64,000 bases of DNA, from assembly GCA_036873135.1 (NCBI GenBank), contig JAPTYO010000005.1:10704166-10768165 (forward strand). The letters run 5' to 3'. Below are positions 1 to 11,988 of this stretch, piece after piece. The translations under genes were made by a program, and so were the position numbers. The notes below the pieces were generated by a model. The model saw only the letters and a program-made list of their open reading frames with translations. It did not search any database and was not told where the DNA came from. The stretch is from Clarkia xantiana subsp. parviflora. Lineage: Eukaryota > Streptophyta > Magnoliopsida > Myrtales > Onagraceae. Each line of letters starts with the position of its first letter. Position 1 is the first letter of the stretch.

Positions 1-541
1 ATCGGAAACTGGTCTGGCCGGCAGGAGGAGGGCTCCAGGCGGAAGAGAAGGAAAAAAATCTTTTTTTTTTTAAATAAAGCACAAAAGGACAAAATTCGCA
101 CGGATCCCAGGAAAAGTACCCTATTATTTTCTGATGTGTTTTCTGTGTCCCTTACAATGTAAATCTAGACCCCTATTTATACTAAAAACCTAGTCTAGAT
201 TACAGATAAAATTCAAATAAAAAATGCTAACAGATAATTATTCTAGAGAATATTCCTAAGGATATTTATCTTTACAGATAATTATTTTTTTGAATAAAAA
301 AATAATATCTGGAGATAAATATCTTACAGATAATTTTCTAAAAATAAAAAAACTAATTATTATATATATATTTTAAAAATTCCAAAAATATTAAATATAT
401 TCGAAATAATTTAAAATATATTTTATAATAATTTCCCTAATGTGCCCTTGAGCATTTTTTGAGACTTTGTGGCTTGACGCGTCCGAAATTTGACGTATCA
501 TATGTAACGTCGTTACGTCCAGGTCAAAATCAAGTGTTTAC
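1..541 (-). mobile_element. LTR of a gypsy-type retroelement, minus strand, cut by window start
   Basis: Read on the minus strand this begins TGTAAACACTTGATTTTG at 541, very like the start of the plus-strand LTR at 7892 (TGTAAACACCTAATTTTG). A TATA-type box (minus strand AGTATAAATAGGG) lies at about 170-184, followed by a presumed transcript start region and a GC-rich, CT-rich stretch near position 1. Orientation is opposite to the gag gene that starts seven bases later, so this is probably a second element inserted beside the first. The other end lies outside the window, so no target duplication can be checked. Confidence 0.65.
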
Positions 542-547
542 AAGGAT

Positions 548-2644
548 ATGGCCGACATGTCATCTAGCATGGAACGCATCATGGCACTACTTGAAGCCCA
601 GTCAGCTCACCGCGCCCCAAACCCAGCTTTGCTGACAGAAATCACAAGTCCAACCTCCTCCAAAACACCCGTAGCTAACACCGGACTGACAGCGCCAGCT
701 GCCGCCGTGCTTCCCGAGGTCACGGTGGAACCTCCTCGTGACCAACCCCCGGCTTTAGTCATACCGGACCAATCCGCACCAAAGCCGTATGTCCTTCCGA
801 ATCCAACAACAATATACGGGCAAATTAACCAAGGGGGTGCTACCGGTACAAATGCATTCACATCATCACCGGTCATCGAATCCGAGCAGGATCGCCGCTT
901 GAAGAAAATGGAGGAAAAGATGAAGGCTCTATCCGGACTTGAGCAGTATGGGGGCATTGGTTACTCCGACTTATGCTTGTTCCTTGACATGTCAAGACCA
1001 AAGAAGTTCAAAGTGCCTGATTTCGAGAAATATGATGGCACCGGAAATCCCATCGTCCACCTGAGGATTTACCTTGCAAAGATGGCCCCTTATCAGCAGT
1101 ACGAGAAGTTCCTGATCCAGACGTTCCAGGAGAGCTTGAAAGGAGTAGCTTTGGTTTGGTTCGTCAGCTTGAAGGCCGGTGATATCTCAACCTGGGAGGA
1201 AATGGCTAATGCTTTTGTTCGCCAATACAAGTTTAATCTGGACACTGCTCCGACCCGCATGGATCTTCAAGGCATGGAGATGACTGGCGGACAATCCTTC
1301 AGAAGTTACATGCAGGCATGGAGAGAGAAGGCCGCCGGAGTCCGACCACCACTGGAAGACACAGAAGTCGTATCTATGTTCATCGGAACTTTAAAGGGAG
1401 CTTACTACTCCCATTTGTTGGGACATGTTTCTACAAATTTTGCCGACCTGGTGAAATCCAGAGAGATGATTGAGCAAGGAATCCGAATGGGGAAGATTGA
1501 AGATCCTCTCAAGGGCTACCAAGGAGACGGTCTAAAAAAGAGTGGCGCCAAAAATCCGCTCCCGAAAGATGCAACTGTAGGCGCAGTCTACCCGATGCAG
1601 TTGACAACCCCCACGGCTTAGCCAGTGACTCAAGTACCCCCAGTTCCACAACCCTCCTTTACGGGCGGACAAGCAAATCGAGCTAATTTCAGGCAGAGAG
1701 AAACAAGGGCCTTCACCCCTTTACCTGTGTCAATGGCTGAGGTGTACCAGAAGATGTTGGAACAAAACCTCATCGGCCCCGAGTTCATGAAGCCAGATTC
1801 GAGAGTACTCAATGACGATCCAAACTCGATATGCGAGTTCCACATGGGAGTAGCTGGACACTCGATAGAAAAATGCACCCGTCTGAGACACAAGATTCAA
1901 GACCTCATTGACAATAAGCTCCTTATTCTCAACCCAATCCCTCCTCCTAATGTCAAGACAAACCCTTTGCCGCAACACAATGCTGGTTCATCATCATCCA
2001 TCAACATGATCTGTCTCGAAGAGGAGTCGTCAGAAGATGTCGCTATTGCAGTAATCACGCCGTTCGTACTTAATTATGTGCCTGAACAGTCAACCAGGTT
2101 ACCGCTAGTGATTCAGGGCCCGACTCCTTTCCAATATGAAAGCAACAAGAAGGTCCCTTGGAATTAAGAAGCTCAGATAGTCGGGGCAGCAAAACCAGAC
2201 GATCATGTTATGATCATGACACGTTCGGGTCGTTCGTACATGGAGGATGTTGCTAAAGATAAGGCTGTAGAAGTAGCACCGAAGAAGAAGGTGACTGACG
2301 AAGAAATTGTGGACTTTGTAAAGTTCATGAAGGAATGAGAGGACAAAGTGATTGATCAGCTCCGCAAGACTCCGGCTCAAATTTATTTGCTTGCTCTTCT
2401 CTTAAGCTCAGAAAGTCACCGTGAAGCTCTCATGAATGTGCTCAAAGAAGCGCTAGTGCCGAAGGAAACCTCTGCTAAACAGATGGATGATGTTATTGGC
2501 TCTATATTCTCGAACCTGATCTATTTCGGGGATGATGATTTAGGAGTCGACGGTCAGAACTATGTGAAGGGAGAGCAACAGTTGTTGCGCATGGAGAGCA
2601 ACAGTTGTTGCGCATGGAGAGCAACAACTGATGGATTTCCATAA
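548..2644 (+). pseudogene. Gypsy gag, broken by three stop codons
   Basis: One reading frame runs from ATG 548 through 2644 with internal stops near 1619, 2165 and 2336. The first part is a Pro/Ala-rich leader of about 135 residues. Then comes a retrotransposon gag domain, with key stretches KFKVPDFEKYDGTGNP, the conserved aromatic block around ALVWFVSLKAGDISTWEEM and a C-terminal SFRSYMQAWREKAA. In autonomous elements gag forms the cytoplasmic particle that packages the RNA. The frame after the last stop keeps a segment typical of the gag-protease linker of Tat elements (IYLLALLLSSESHREALM). The recognisable protease that should follow is missing. Because only isolated stops break it, decay is mainly by point mutation. 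The upstream LTR boundary at 541 leaves almost no leader, so the original start could have been further upstream. Confidence 0.85.
2571..2626 (+). repeat. 23-bp tandem repeat at the gag-protease junction
   Basis: The unit GAGAGCAACAGTTGTTGCGC plus ATG occurs at 2571 and 2594, with a partial third unit at 2617. It lies where the protease domain of this element would be expected and coincides with loss of recognisable protease sequence. It may mark a deletion or slippage event. Confidence 0.8.
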
Positions 2645-3112
2645 GGGACGATTCGCTAGAAGGTGGAGGCCTATGAACATTCTGCCACTGTCAGTCACTT
2701 TCCCAGGGCCAGCTTAGGTCATTCGAATTGATGAAGATGAAGCATTACAAGCAATGGCCGGACTATTCATCATTGACGCCACAGTAGGAGCCATCCTCGA
2801 AGAAGTTCCCCCAGGCATTTATGTCCGACCGTTTGTTGAAGGAGAAGCAATAACCAATTGGTTTACGATTCCGGTTTATGCTCTTTCGCTTAGCGATGAG
2901 TAAGATTTATGAGTTTCTGTTGTACTCCTTTGCGCGGCAAGATCATGAGCCCCGCATTGGAAAGAGGGATATTGTCATGATCTTATCAATATAAATAAAT
3001 CCCTTTATTTTAATTTTACTCATTTTCATTTATCTCCCGTCAAATTTGCATTGATTCCGGTTATTTTCCTTACCGTAGGAAAAATACAAGAAAACACGAA
3101 AACCATGACGAT
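2645..3112 (+). other. Degenerate gag-pol linker of the gypsy element
   Basis: The stretch holds short coding-like pieces, one of which reads RIDEDEALQAMAGLFIIDA around 2720-2780, separated by stops and an AT-rich patch near 2985-3050. No protease motif of the D-T/S-G type was found on the plus strand. It is probably the remains of the protease and its flanks. Confidence 0.45.
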
Positions 3113-5240
3113 GTGATTCCATCAGAGGAATATAATGATAACCATGTTCCGATCGAAATAAGTGAGAACCTTGAGAGATTTGAAGAGAGAAAGCCATCAA
3201 CTGCCGAAACTATCGAAATAGTTAACATCGGTACGAAGGAAGAACCCCGAGAGCTCAAAAATGGGGCAACTCTTGATCCTTCTCAAAAAGCCCAGATGAT
3301 CGAGCTACTAGACGAGTACAAAGAGATCTTTGCTTGGTCATATTCTGACATGCCAGGTTTAGATACAGCGATTGTGCAACATACTCTGCCCATAGATACC
3401 GAGAAGTTCAAACCCAAAAGACAACATTTAAGGCGGCAGAGTCCAGAGTTACTCCTCAAGATCAAGGAAGAGATCATCAAGCAAATTAACGCGGGGTTCC
3501 TTGAGGTGTGCAACTACTCCGAGTGGGTCGCCAATATTGTCCCTGTACCGAAAAAGGATGGTCGTGTTCGAGTCTGTGTTGATTATCGAGATCTCAACAA
3601 GGCTAGTCCGAAGGACAACTTTCCACTCCCTCATATTGGCATGTTAGTCGATAACACGGCGCGACACAACATGTTCTCATTCATGGATGGGTTCTCTGGA
3701 TACAATCAAATCAAGATGGCAGAAGAGGACAAGTCAAAAACCACTTGTATCACAATGTGGGGCACGTTTTGCTACAAGGTCATGCCTTTCGGACTCAAGA
3801 ATGCGGGGGCCAACTTACCAGAGAGCAGTGGTGACATTGTTCCATGACATGATGCATAAGCAGCTAGAAGTGTACGTCGATGATATGATCGCAAAATCCC
3901 GCGAAGATGAAGACCACCTTGTCAACTTGCGGATGCACTTTGAACGACTCAAGAAGTTTAAGCTCAGGCTAAATCCAGAAAAATACACATTCGGAGTAAC
4001 ATCCGGTAAGTTGCTGGGCTTTATAGTCAGCAAGAAGGGTATAGAAGTGGATCCCGACAACGTCAAGGCGATACTAGACCTTCTAGCACCATCTACCGTC
4101 AAGGAGGTCAGAAGCTTGCTCGGACGTTTGAATTACATCGCGAGGTTCATCGCCAATATGACGAACAAGTGTCAACATTTGTTCCGCCTCCTGCGGAAAA
4201 ATGCATTGATTGAATGGGATGAAGAGTGTCAGCATGCCTTCGAGTCAATCAAAGAATATCTCGTCAATTCACCGGTCCTGGTCCCGCCCACTCCGGGTCG
4301 GCCGCTCATTTTGTATCTGGCGGTTCGAAAAGGCTCATTAGGGTGCATGTTGGGGCAACTAGATGAAGATGGCCAGACAGAGCACGCCATTTATTACCTC
4401 AGCAAGAAGTTCACTGAAGGAGAGGCCAAGTAAACGGAAGTTGAAAGGACAAGTTGCGCATTAGTATGGGTGATGCAGCGACTCCGACAGTATACGTTGT
4501 ATTACACCATACAACTCATTTCTAAGCTGAATCCCTTGAAATACATACTAGAGAAGCCGGCATTAATGAAGAATGTCGCCAAATGGCAGGTCCAGCTTGC
4601 TGAGTACGACATACAGTTCATTCCTTGTACTTCTATAAAAGGGCAGGCTATTGCAGATCATCTAGCCGAGTTTCCCATTGATGACGATCATCAAGCAAGT
4701 CACGAGCTTCCGGATAGCGACATACTTCACGTGGAAGAGGAGACAGAAAATGGAAGCATGTGGAGAATTTATTTTGATGGAGCTGCAAACTCCACCAGCT
4801 GTGGTGTAGGGGCAGTACTCGTATCCCCAAAAGGCCAACATTTTCATGTAGCAGCAAAGATTACTTTTCCATGCACCAACAACGTGGCGGAATACGAAGC
4901 GTGCATTCTCGGGTTGCGAGCGGCAATTGATTTCAAGATACATGAACTAGAGGTTTATGGAGATTCCATGCTGATCATTCTCCAAACCTTGGGAGAATGG
5001 AAAACAAGAGATCCCAAGTTGCAACCATATTATCAGCATATCAAAGAGTTGAGCGAGAATTTTGAGGAGATAACATTCACGCAGATGCCTCGGAGTAAAA
5101 ACCAATTCGCAGATGCGTTGGCGACCCTCGCATCGATGGTGAATATCTCAGAGGGGAATTCCATAGAGCCTCTCGAGATTGAAGTAAACAAGCGTCCTGC
5201 ATATTGTTGCACACTTGAAGAATCAGATGGCGAACCCTAG
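3113..5240 (+). pseudogene. Gypsy pol: reverse transcriptase and RNase H domains
   Basis: The reverse transcriptase begins near 3280 and carries VPVPKKDGRVRVCVDYRDLN and MPFGLKNAGA. The frame then shifts near 3808-3812 in a G/C run. It continues in the next frame with the catalytic YVDD box (near 3872-3884), the LGFIVSKKGIEVDP block and the connection with a first RNase H (YLSKKFTEGEAK). A TAA at about 4432 interrupts this. After it comes a second RNase H with the D-E-D-D set visible in YFDGAA, NVAEYEACILGLRAA, YGDSM and NQFADALATLASM (about 4770-5140). These activities copy the element RNA into DNA. Two RNase H domains are typical of the Tat lineage. The frameshift and stop make the copy inactive. 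Confidence 0.88.
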
Positions 5241-5261
5241 TTCATTGATATAAAGAGATAC

Positions 5262-6485
5262 TTGCAGTTAGGCGAGTTTCCCGAGGGTGCAAGTAGCAAG
5301 GATCGGAAAACCATCCGTAGGATGGCATGTAATTACTTTCTTAGTGGTGAGGTTCTTTATAGAAAATCTTTTGATGCCACCCTTTTGAGATGTGTAGGTT
5401 CGGAAGAGGCGAAGCGATTGATGGAGGAAGTCCACGAAGGAAGCTGTGGACCGCACATGAGCGGTCACATGCTCGCGAGAAAAATCATGAGGATGGGCTA
5501 TTTTTGGACTACCCTGATGTCAGACTGCGTGGAGCACGTCCGGCGATGCCACTTATGCCAGGTGTACTCTAGTCAGATTCATGCGCCGCCAAATGAGTTG
5601 CATCCGATGTCTTCTCTGTGGCCTTTTTCAATGTGGGGAACTGACGTGATCGGTCCCATTTCACCAAATGCATCTAACGGCCACAGGTTCATTTTGGTGG
5701 CAATAGATTATTTCACCAAGTGGATAGAGGTTGTCACACTGGCGTCAGTTACTGCAAAAGCGTTTGAGCGTTTCTTACGAAGAGACATTGTTGCCCGTTA
5801 CAGGGTGCCCGAGACAATAATCACGGACAATGCCAAGAACCTCAACAACAAGTTGATAAACGATTTATGTGTTCAACTCAAGATCAAGCACAGGAATTCG
5901 TCCCCATACCGCCCTCAGATGAACGATGCGGTGGAAGCAGCGAACAAAAACATAAAGAAGATCATAGAGAAGATGACAGTCACATACAAATATTGGCATA
6001 ATATGCTACCTTGGGCACTCTTGGCATACATAACATCGATCCGTACTTCAACCGGGGCAACTCCGTTTTCTCTCGTGTACGGAACTGAAGTTGTTCTACC
6101 CGTGGAAGTGGAGATCCCCTCTGCAAGGATCCTGGCAGAATCAGGGCTCGACAAGGCAGAATGGGCTAGACAAAGGTATGAACAGTTGAACCTCATCGAC
6201 GAAAAGAGGTTCACGGCACTATGTCATGGGCAATGTTACCAACAACGGATGGCTAGGGCTTTTGACAAGAAGGTGCGACCATGTGATTTCCAACCAGGAG
6301 ACCTGGTGTTGCGTAAAGTACTGCGTATCAATCCTGATTCGTGAGGGAAGTTCGCGCCAAAGTACGAAGGACCTTACGTGGTCAAAGAGGTGTTCAACGG
6401 AGGTGCGCTGATCATCACGGATATGGACGGTCAAGACCTTCCTAGTCTAGTCAACGCAGACGCACTTAAAAGGTATTATGCCTGA
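5262..6485 (+). pseudogene. Gypsy integrase domain
   Basis: An H-H-C-C zinc-binding region is visible (HMSGHMLARKIM followed by RRCHLCQ). The catalytic core shows the first Asp in MWGTDVIGPISP, the second in IITDNAKN and the Glu in NDAVEAANKNIKK. The C-terminal part includes WALLAYITSIRTSTGATPF, a typical plant gypsy motif, and a GPYVVKEVF segment. A TGA at about 6342 interrupts the frame, which then continues to a stop at 6483-6485. The enzyme inserts element DNA into the genome. The domain sits last in pol, as expected for Ty3/gypsy and opposite to Ty1/copia. One stop only, so decay is mild. Confidence 0.88.
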
Positions 6486-7891
6486 AAAGAGAGGTTTCTC
6501 CAAAAAAAAAAAAAATCTCGCTAGGTCGAAAACCTGTAAAGGCGACTTAGGCAAAAGTTAGGGATGAGAGGCATGATTGAAAATCTGAAAGGACAATCAT
6601 GGTAAAAGGAGAGTTGGAAAAAAGAAAAAAAAACAAGGGCCTTAAGTAGCGACGACGACAAGCTTCGTAGCGATTCCTGAGCTACTTACCTGAGATTTTC
6701 AAACTGTATTCTTGAAAGGGCCACAGCCACCCTTCAAATGGCTACATATAAAGAGTGACTCCCGCGAACCCTGTAGGGGCAATTTTGGAAGGGCCACAGC
6801 CACCTTCCAAATGGCTACAATCAAAAGAAGCTCCCGCAACATTGAAGAAGGTGAGAGAAGGGTCACAGCCACCCTCGAACGGCTACAAATACTCCCGCAT
6901 CGAGGCGAGAATAAAGGACGGGCCATAGTCAACCCGAAATTGGCTACTAAAAAGGAGCTTCCGCAACAGCAAATGAGGAAAACAAAGATAGGGCCATAGC
7001 CACCCTTTAAACAGCTACCAAATAAAGAATGCTTCCGCTAGGTTGAAAACCCGAAAGGGCGGCCTAGGCAAAATCAGGAAATAAGGGGGCACGGTCGGAA
7101 ATCTCTTAATCGATAGTGGCAAAAGGAGAGAAAAAAGAGAAATTCTCAAAAAATAAAAAGGAAAAGAGAAAGATCCCGCTAAGTTGTCGCACCATGCGCA
7201 ATTTAGGCAAAAATTAGGGACAAACATTCATGCGCATGTGTATTTTCTACGATACAACGTCTTCAAAGTCAAACTCACGACTGGCGGGACGGTTACAGTC
7301 TTCTCTCGCAAGTCACCATTCAAGGATGAGTAGGACTGTTACAGTCTGTTCCTACAAGTCACAACCGACAATCAGGATCTGAAGTGTTCCAGCTTTCTGA
7401 GAGTCACCCCCGACGAACGAAGCCTTAGTATTTAGCCTTCGCAAGTCACGCAACTAGAGGCACTTCTCCAACGGACGCCACTAGAGGCTCTTCTCCGACG
7501 GATGCCACTAGAGGCTCTTCTCCGATACACGCCACTGGAGGTTTTTCCTTATCGCTCGCCACTGGAGGCATCGTCGATCAAGATTTTACTTTACTGCACG
7601 CCACTGGAGGCTTTACTTTTCCGCACGCCACTGGAGGCTTTACTTTTCCGCACGCCACTGGAGGCTTTACTTTCTACACTACCAACAGGGGCACGCTAAT
7701 GGAGGCACCGCTAGCAGGGGCACCGCCGACAGAGGCTCTACTTTTTCGCACCATCAGTATAGCCAAAGGCCACCTTGGAGACTTGAATACCCGAAAGAAG
7801 ATATAGTTCCTAGCCAAAATTAGTGCTTACTCGTCTTTGGACGAACCCCATCGAACGCATTCTACGGGAGTCCGTCCAAAGAGGGGCAAGC
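6486..7891 (+). repeat. Non-coding spacer between integrase and 3' LTR with two minisatellite blocks
   Basis: Between 6718 and about 7020 a motif GGGCCACAGCCACC...GGCTAC recurs about five times (6718, 6791, near 6860, 6919, 6991) at 60-73 bp spacing. Between about 7457 and 7735 a 26-30 bp unit centred on CGCCACTGGAGGC recurs about nine times, the last three nearly identical. The phrase 'cgctaggtcgaaaacc' also recurs (6518, 7035). Such repeat-rich spacers are usual in Tat elements. A purine-rich tract ending GAGGGGCAAGC directly precedes the LTR, as expected for second-strand priming. Confidence 0.8.
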
Positions 7892-9233
7892 TGTAAACAC
7901 CTAATTTTGGTACGCGTGACACGTATGTAACATGTTAAAAATGTTATGTGTAACGCGTTTAAAAAAGGAAATATCTAAATATGGAAGGTCATGGGGTTAC
8001 CAAAAATTGACTCAGTTTAAATTAGGATTGTATATATGCATTAAATATGATGTAATAATCGGAAAATATATAGTATATATTTATGGCAAGATTCATAAAC
8101 ATATATATATATAATTTTCGGATTTATTGAGAGTATATTAGAGCAAATATATTATTTTCTTAATTTTTGGGTCTATGTTAGCCATAAATAGTCCATAGTA
8201 TCGATGTAAACAACACACAAAAAGCTGGACAGCAATAAAGTATTATTATTCTCGAAATTCGTGTTTTTTTTTATGTCTCTCACATGTGTCTTCTTTACCA
8301 CCGGAGCTTCCCCTGGTGGTTGCCGGCGCCGCTCCTGTCCCGGTGAGCCACCAAGACCGCCCTAGCCCCACCGTCGTCTGCCGTTCCTGTTCCGGAGGCC
8401 AAGCCCTCCATCGCCGGAGCTCCGTCACTGCGCCAGCGTCCCAGCCTCGCCATCAGCCCAGATCTAGCTGCCGTTCGTGTCCGCCCTGCCTGCTGTTCCC
8501 GGTCGTCCCTGTCTTTCACTTGACCTCCGCACTTCCCCGCCGCGGCGTGCCCATCCCGTCGCTGCCCGTTGCGCCTGTGCTTCTCGCCCGCCGGAGCCGT
8601 TCGTGTCCGCCGCTGCCCTTGCTTAAACGCTGGTTGTTGTGGCTGGAAGGTGAGTCCCGTTTTTTTCTTCTGATTATTATTATTATTATTGGTTAATAAT
8701 TAGTTTATTTTATTTTCTGTTTATTTTACTATCATTATTAATCATTATTATATTATGTTGGTTAGGTAATTAAAATGTAAGTATAGTTAGATAATATGTT
8801 TTATGTATATATGTGTATGACATAGATTGTATCATGATTTTTGGAGCATGTTTAATTTTGTTTGGATTTTATTTCAATTAGGAGTTTTAAATGCTTAATA
8901 GTTTTTTTTTAGGTTTGAATTTATCGTTATTAATAGTTTTGCATGAAATTAAGATCAATTCGTCATAAGAGCATGTTCAAATTAAAATTGGCAAATAGGT
9001 TAATTAAGTACCGAAAGGGCGTGATTAGAAAAATGTTTTTTTTTTTAATTCGTAACAGAACCCCCGAACTCAAATCTTTTATCGCATACCAATTAATCTA
9101 CTTAGGTGCTAATTCGTTCTCTACCTAGGTAATTTAGGTTTCTAGTTAGCCGTAATTAGCTAGTGGCGACTCTTTTCAAATTGCACGTTTTTTCAAAACA
9201 TAATTCGCCATAGGTCAGATTTTAGGTCCGACA
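7892..9233 (+). repeat. 3' LTR of the Tat-type gypsy element
   Basis: It begins TGTAAACACC right after the purine-rich tract and ends TAGGTCCGACA, giving TG...CA ends and a length of about 1.34 kb. A TATA-like box (CCATAAATAG) lies near 8182-8191. After it is an unusually GC-rich, CT-rich stretch (about 8285-8650), then AT-rich DNA. At 9234 the sequence changes abruptly to the integrase of a minus-strand copia element, which fixes the right border. Confidence 0.8.
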
Positions 9234-11498
9234 GTACGGATGCCTTGGAGAAGTCTTCCTATGTGGAAACTAGGCAGAAGGAGAATGGTGGGTTTTGTGT
9301 CAGAAAAGACTTCAAGGGGGGATTTTCCATTCAAGACTTTTTTTGGCATTAAGTTAATCAAATAACGGGCAGTGAGAATGCATTCACCCCAAAAAATGTT
9401 AGGAATGGAAGCTTGTAATTTTAAAGCTCTAGGAACCTCAAGGAGGTGCCTGTGTTTTCTTTAACTCTTCCATTCTGATGAGGGGTATATGTGCAACTAG
9501 TTTGATGTAAAATTCCCTTTGAACTAAGTAAGGAATTAAGATGCTCATTAACAAATTCACCCCCATTATCAGACCTAAAATATTTCACAATCTTTCCAGA
9601 TTGCGTTTGAATCATTGCAAGATAATTCCTTAAAACCACCACTACATCAGGTTTAAACTGAAGCAGAAACACCCAAGTCACCCTTGAATAATCATCCACA
9701 AGAGTAAAAAAAACCTATTATTATCAAGAGTAGGACAATGATAGGGAACCCAAACATCACAATAAACCAGATCAATAACATAATTAGCTCTGGAACTAGA
9801 AATAGTAAAAGGTTTGCGAGTAAGCTTGGCTTTGGGACATATAGTGCAAGTGTCTAGAGTCATGACTTTATTACTTTCTTTTAAATCTGAAATCTCAATT
9901 TTCTGAAGTGTTTTGGAAGGGGCATGACCTAGACGCTTGTGCCAAAGTATCACATTATTGATGAAGGGATCAGTAACAACAGTTTCATTAGTAGTAATAA
10001 AAGGTTGAAAGAAATAGAGTTCTGATTCCTGCTTACCACTTCCCAAGACCCTCCCACTTGAGAGGTCCTGCGGGAGAGCAAAAGTTGGATGAAAAGTGAT
10101 AGTGCAATGCATTTCAGAAGCCAACTTTGAAATAGAAAGCAAATTATATTTAAAATCAGGCACACCAAGAACATCATTCAATTGTTACTCGGGATAAAAC
10201 TGACATGTCCCAATGCACTCAACTTTTGAAAAATCTCCATTAGGAAGCTTATTTCTAGTTCCAGTATCTAATTTCAAATTATCTAACCAATCTTTTCGCT
10301 TAGTCATATGATTAGTGGCCCCTATATCTAATATCCAAAAATCATCTTGATTTGAAAAAACTGGGTATAGAGATATACTTGCAGAGATGGAAGGGGCAGC
10401 ACCTGCCAAAGAAGCCGTCCTACCACCATGTCCCATAGATTGAAGAAACTTTTCAAACTGCTCAGAGGAAAAAGTAACACCATTCTAAGAAGCATCTGAA
10501 AAGGAAACCTCATCTCCTGTGGGTTTGGGAGGTCTTTGTGTTCCAGTATCACCAGTCACTGTCGAGGTAATGTTGGACAGAACTCCTTGGCCCTTACGTT
10601 TGAGTGACTCTTTACACTTGAAACATATCTTTGGTGTGGCCCTTCATTTTACAGTAATCACACCCATTGGCAAAGCACCTCTCACTGGTGTGTCCCTTCT
10701 TTTTACAGAAGGTGCACTCCAAATTTGGATTGCCTTTGGATCTATCAGAAACATAGTTAGCAATAATGACAAAGCCTGATCCAGCAATGTCAGATGAGAT
10801 GCCTTTCTGGCTTTCTTCTTGAAGAACCAAGATATAAGCCTGATTCAAGATTGGCAAATGTTTCCACAGAAGCAGATTTGTTATCAAACCAGAAAAAGTC
10901 TCATTGAGCCCCATCAAAAATTGAAATAGTCGCTGATTATCCTTGTGATCAATGTATTTCTGAAAATCTTCCCATCAATGTGAGGCAAAGCAGCCACTGC
11001 ATCATACTCAGTCCAAAGTAGACGCAGTTTAGTGAAATAGGTGGAAACTGAATCAAGACCTTGTTGAGTCAACACAATCTCACGATGAAGCTGGTAAGAT
11101 CTTGATCCATTTGGCTTGTCAAACATTTCCTTCAAATCTTTCCAGGCGAGGAAGACATTCTCAATGTACATGATACTATTGGCAAGCTCCTTAGACACAA
11201 AATTAAGAATCCATCCAAAAACAACCGCATTACAACGGTCCCACAGATCAGAATAAGCAGGGCCAAATTTTTCACGCATGCAAGAACCAGTAACAAACTC
11301 TAGCTTATTCCTTATTAACAGAAAAAATCGTATAGCGCGGCTCCACATAGCATAGTAGTCTAATCCACCCAGAATAACATATGTGACAGAGTTACCATGA
11401 TTGTTGCTTGAATGAAGATGCAAGGGATGAAAAGAGTCAACGTTCGTCATGGCAGCCTGTATCTCCACCATAGTAGGTTGAACCGTCAGATCTACCAT
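9234..11498 (-). pseudogene. Copia gag-protease-integrase remnant
   Basis: The minus-strand gag starts at ATG 11498 with an N-terminal copia gag domain (YYAMWSRAIRFFLLIRNK, WILNFVSKELANSI). A zinc knuckle follows at about 10695-10730 (CTFCKKKGHTSERC, spacing CX2CX4HX4C). The protease segment near 10330 reads WILDIGATNHMT, where the expected D-S-G has become D-I-G. The pre-integrase motif [14 protein letters not shown] and integrase core (MDDYSRVTWVFLL, FRSDNGGEFVNEHL, TPHQNGRVKEN) follow, ending in a degraded piece that stops at the gypsy LTR. Several frame changes are needed, so it is inactive. The element type is secure; the exact lineage is not assigned. Confidence 0.85.
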
Positions 11499-11787
11499 TA
11501 GATGAGACAGCGTCGGTGAATCTTGAGGAGAGAAAGGACTTTACGATCGACGGAATCGCAAAAGACTGTCACAAGACGCCTTGCAGAGGAGATCCACAAG
11601 ATCGAGGAGAACCTTCAAGGGAGAATCGCAAGGAAAAGCCGAAGATGGAACACAAACCGAAGAAGATGAACAGTCGGGACTCCTCAGACGAAGAAGGAGG
11701 AGAATCGCGAAGCGAAGAACTCAGCGGAAGCAACATGATCAAGGTTAGATTTGCGATAACGAACAGTAAGAATCGCAAACGCCTAAA

Positions 11788-11799
11788 GCTCTGATACCA
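11788..11799 (-). other. Primer-binding site of the copia element
   Basis: The minus strand reads TGGTATCAGAGC, the usual copia primer site complementary to the 3' end of initiator tRNA-Met. It lies about 290 bp upstream of the gag ATG and directly inside the presumed 5' LTR, which fixes orientation. Confidence 0.85.
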
Positions 11800-11988
11800 T
11801 CATAAAATCTCACAACAAGAAAACCGTAGAATATCACATAAACCCTAATTCGAGAGAGAAACAATACTTGCGAATCATTTGGACATATTCCTTTAATTGG
11901 TTGTCCATCACCTAAATAACACTAGGTCAGGTCCCGTATTTGCATACAGGTCCCGCCACAAAGAATCTGTTCAATTTAGTCTTACAAG

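Larger units (their letters stand above)
548..9233 (+). mobile_element. Decayed Ty3/gypsy retrotransposon, Tat type, lacking its 5' LTR in this window
   Basis: Gag, reverse transcriptase, RNase H, a second plant-type RNase H, integrase, a non-coding spacer with minisatellites, a purine-rich tract (7880-7891) and a 3' LTR follow in the order known for Tat-lineage gypsy elements. The second RNase H domain and the long spacer between integrase and 3' LTR are the reasons for the Tat call. Several stop codons and one frameshift break the polyprotein, and no protease active-site motif was found. A 5' LTR in the same orientation is absent: another LTR on the opposite strand sits directly before gag. 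Confidence 0.85.

Noticed and set aside
8286..8696. 136-codon Pro/Ser/Arg-rich open frame
   Set aside because: Lies inside an LTR in a GC-rich patch that is open in other frames too; composition reflects base content and no domain is recognisable.
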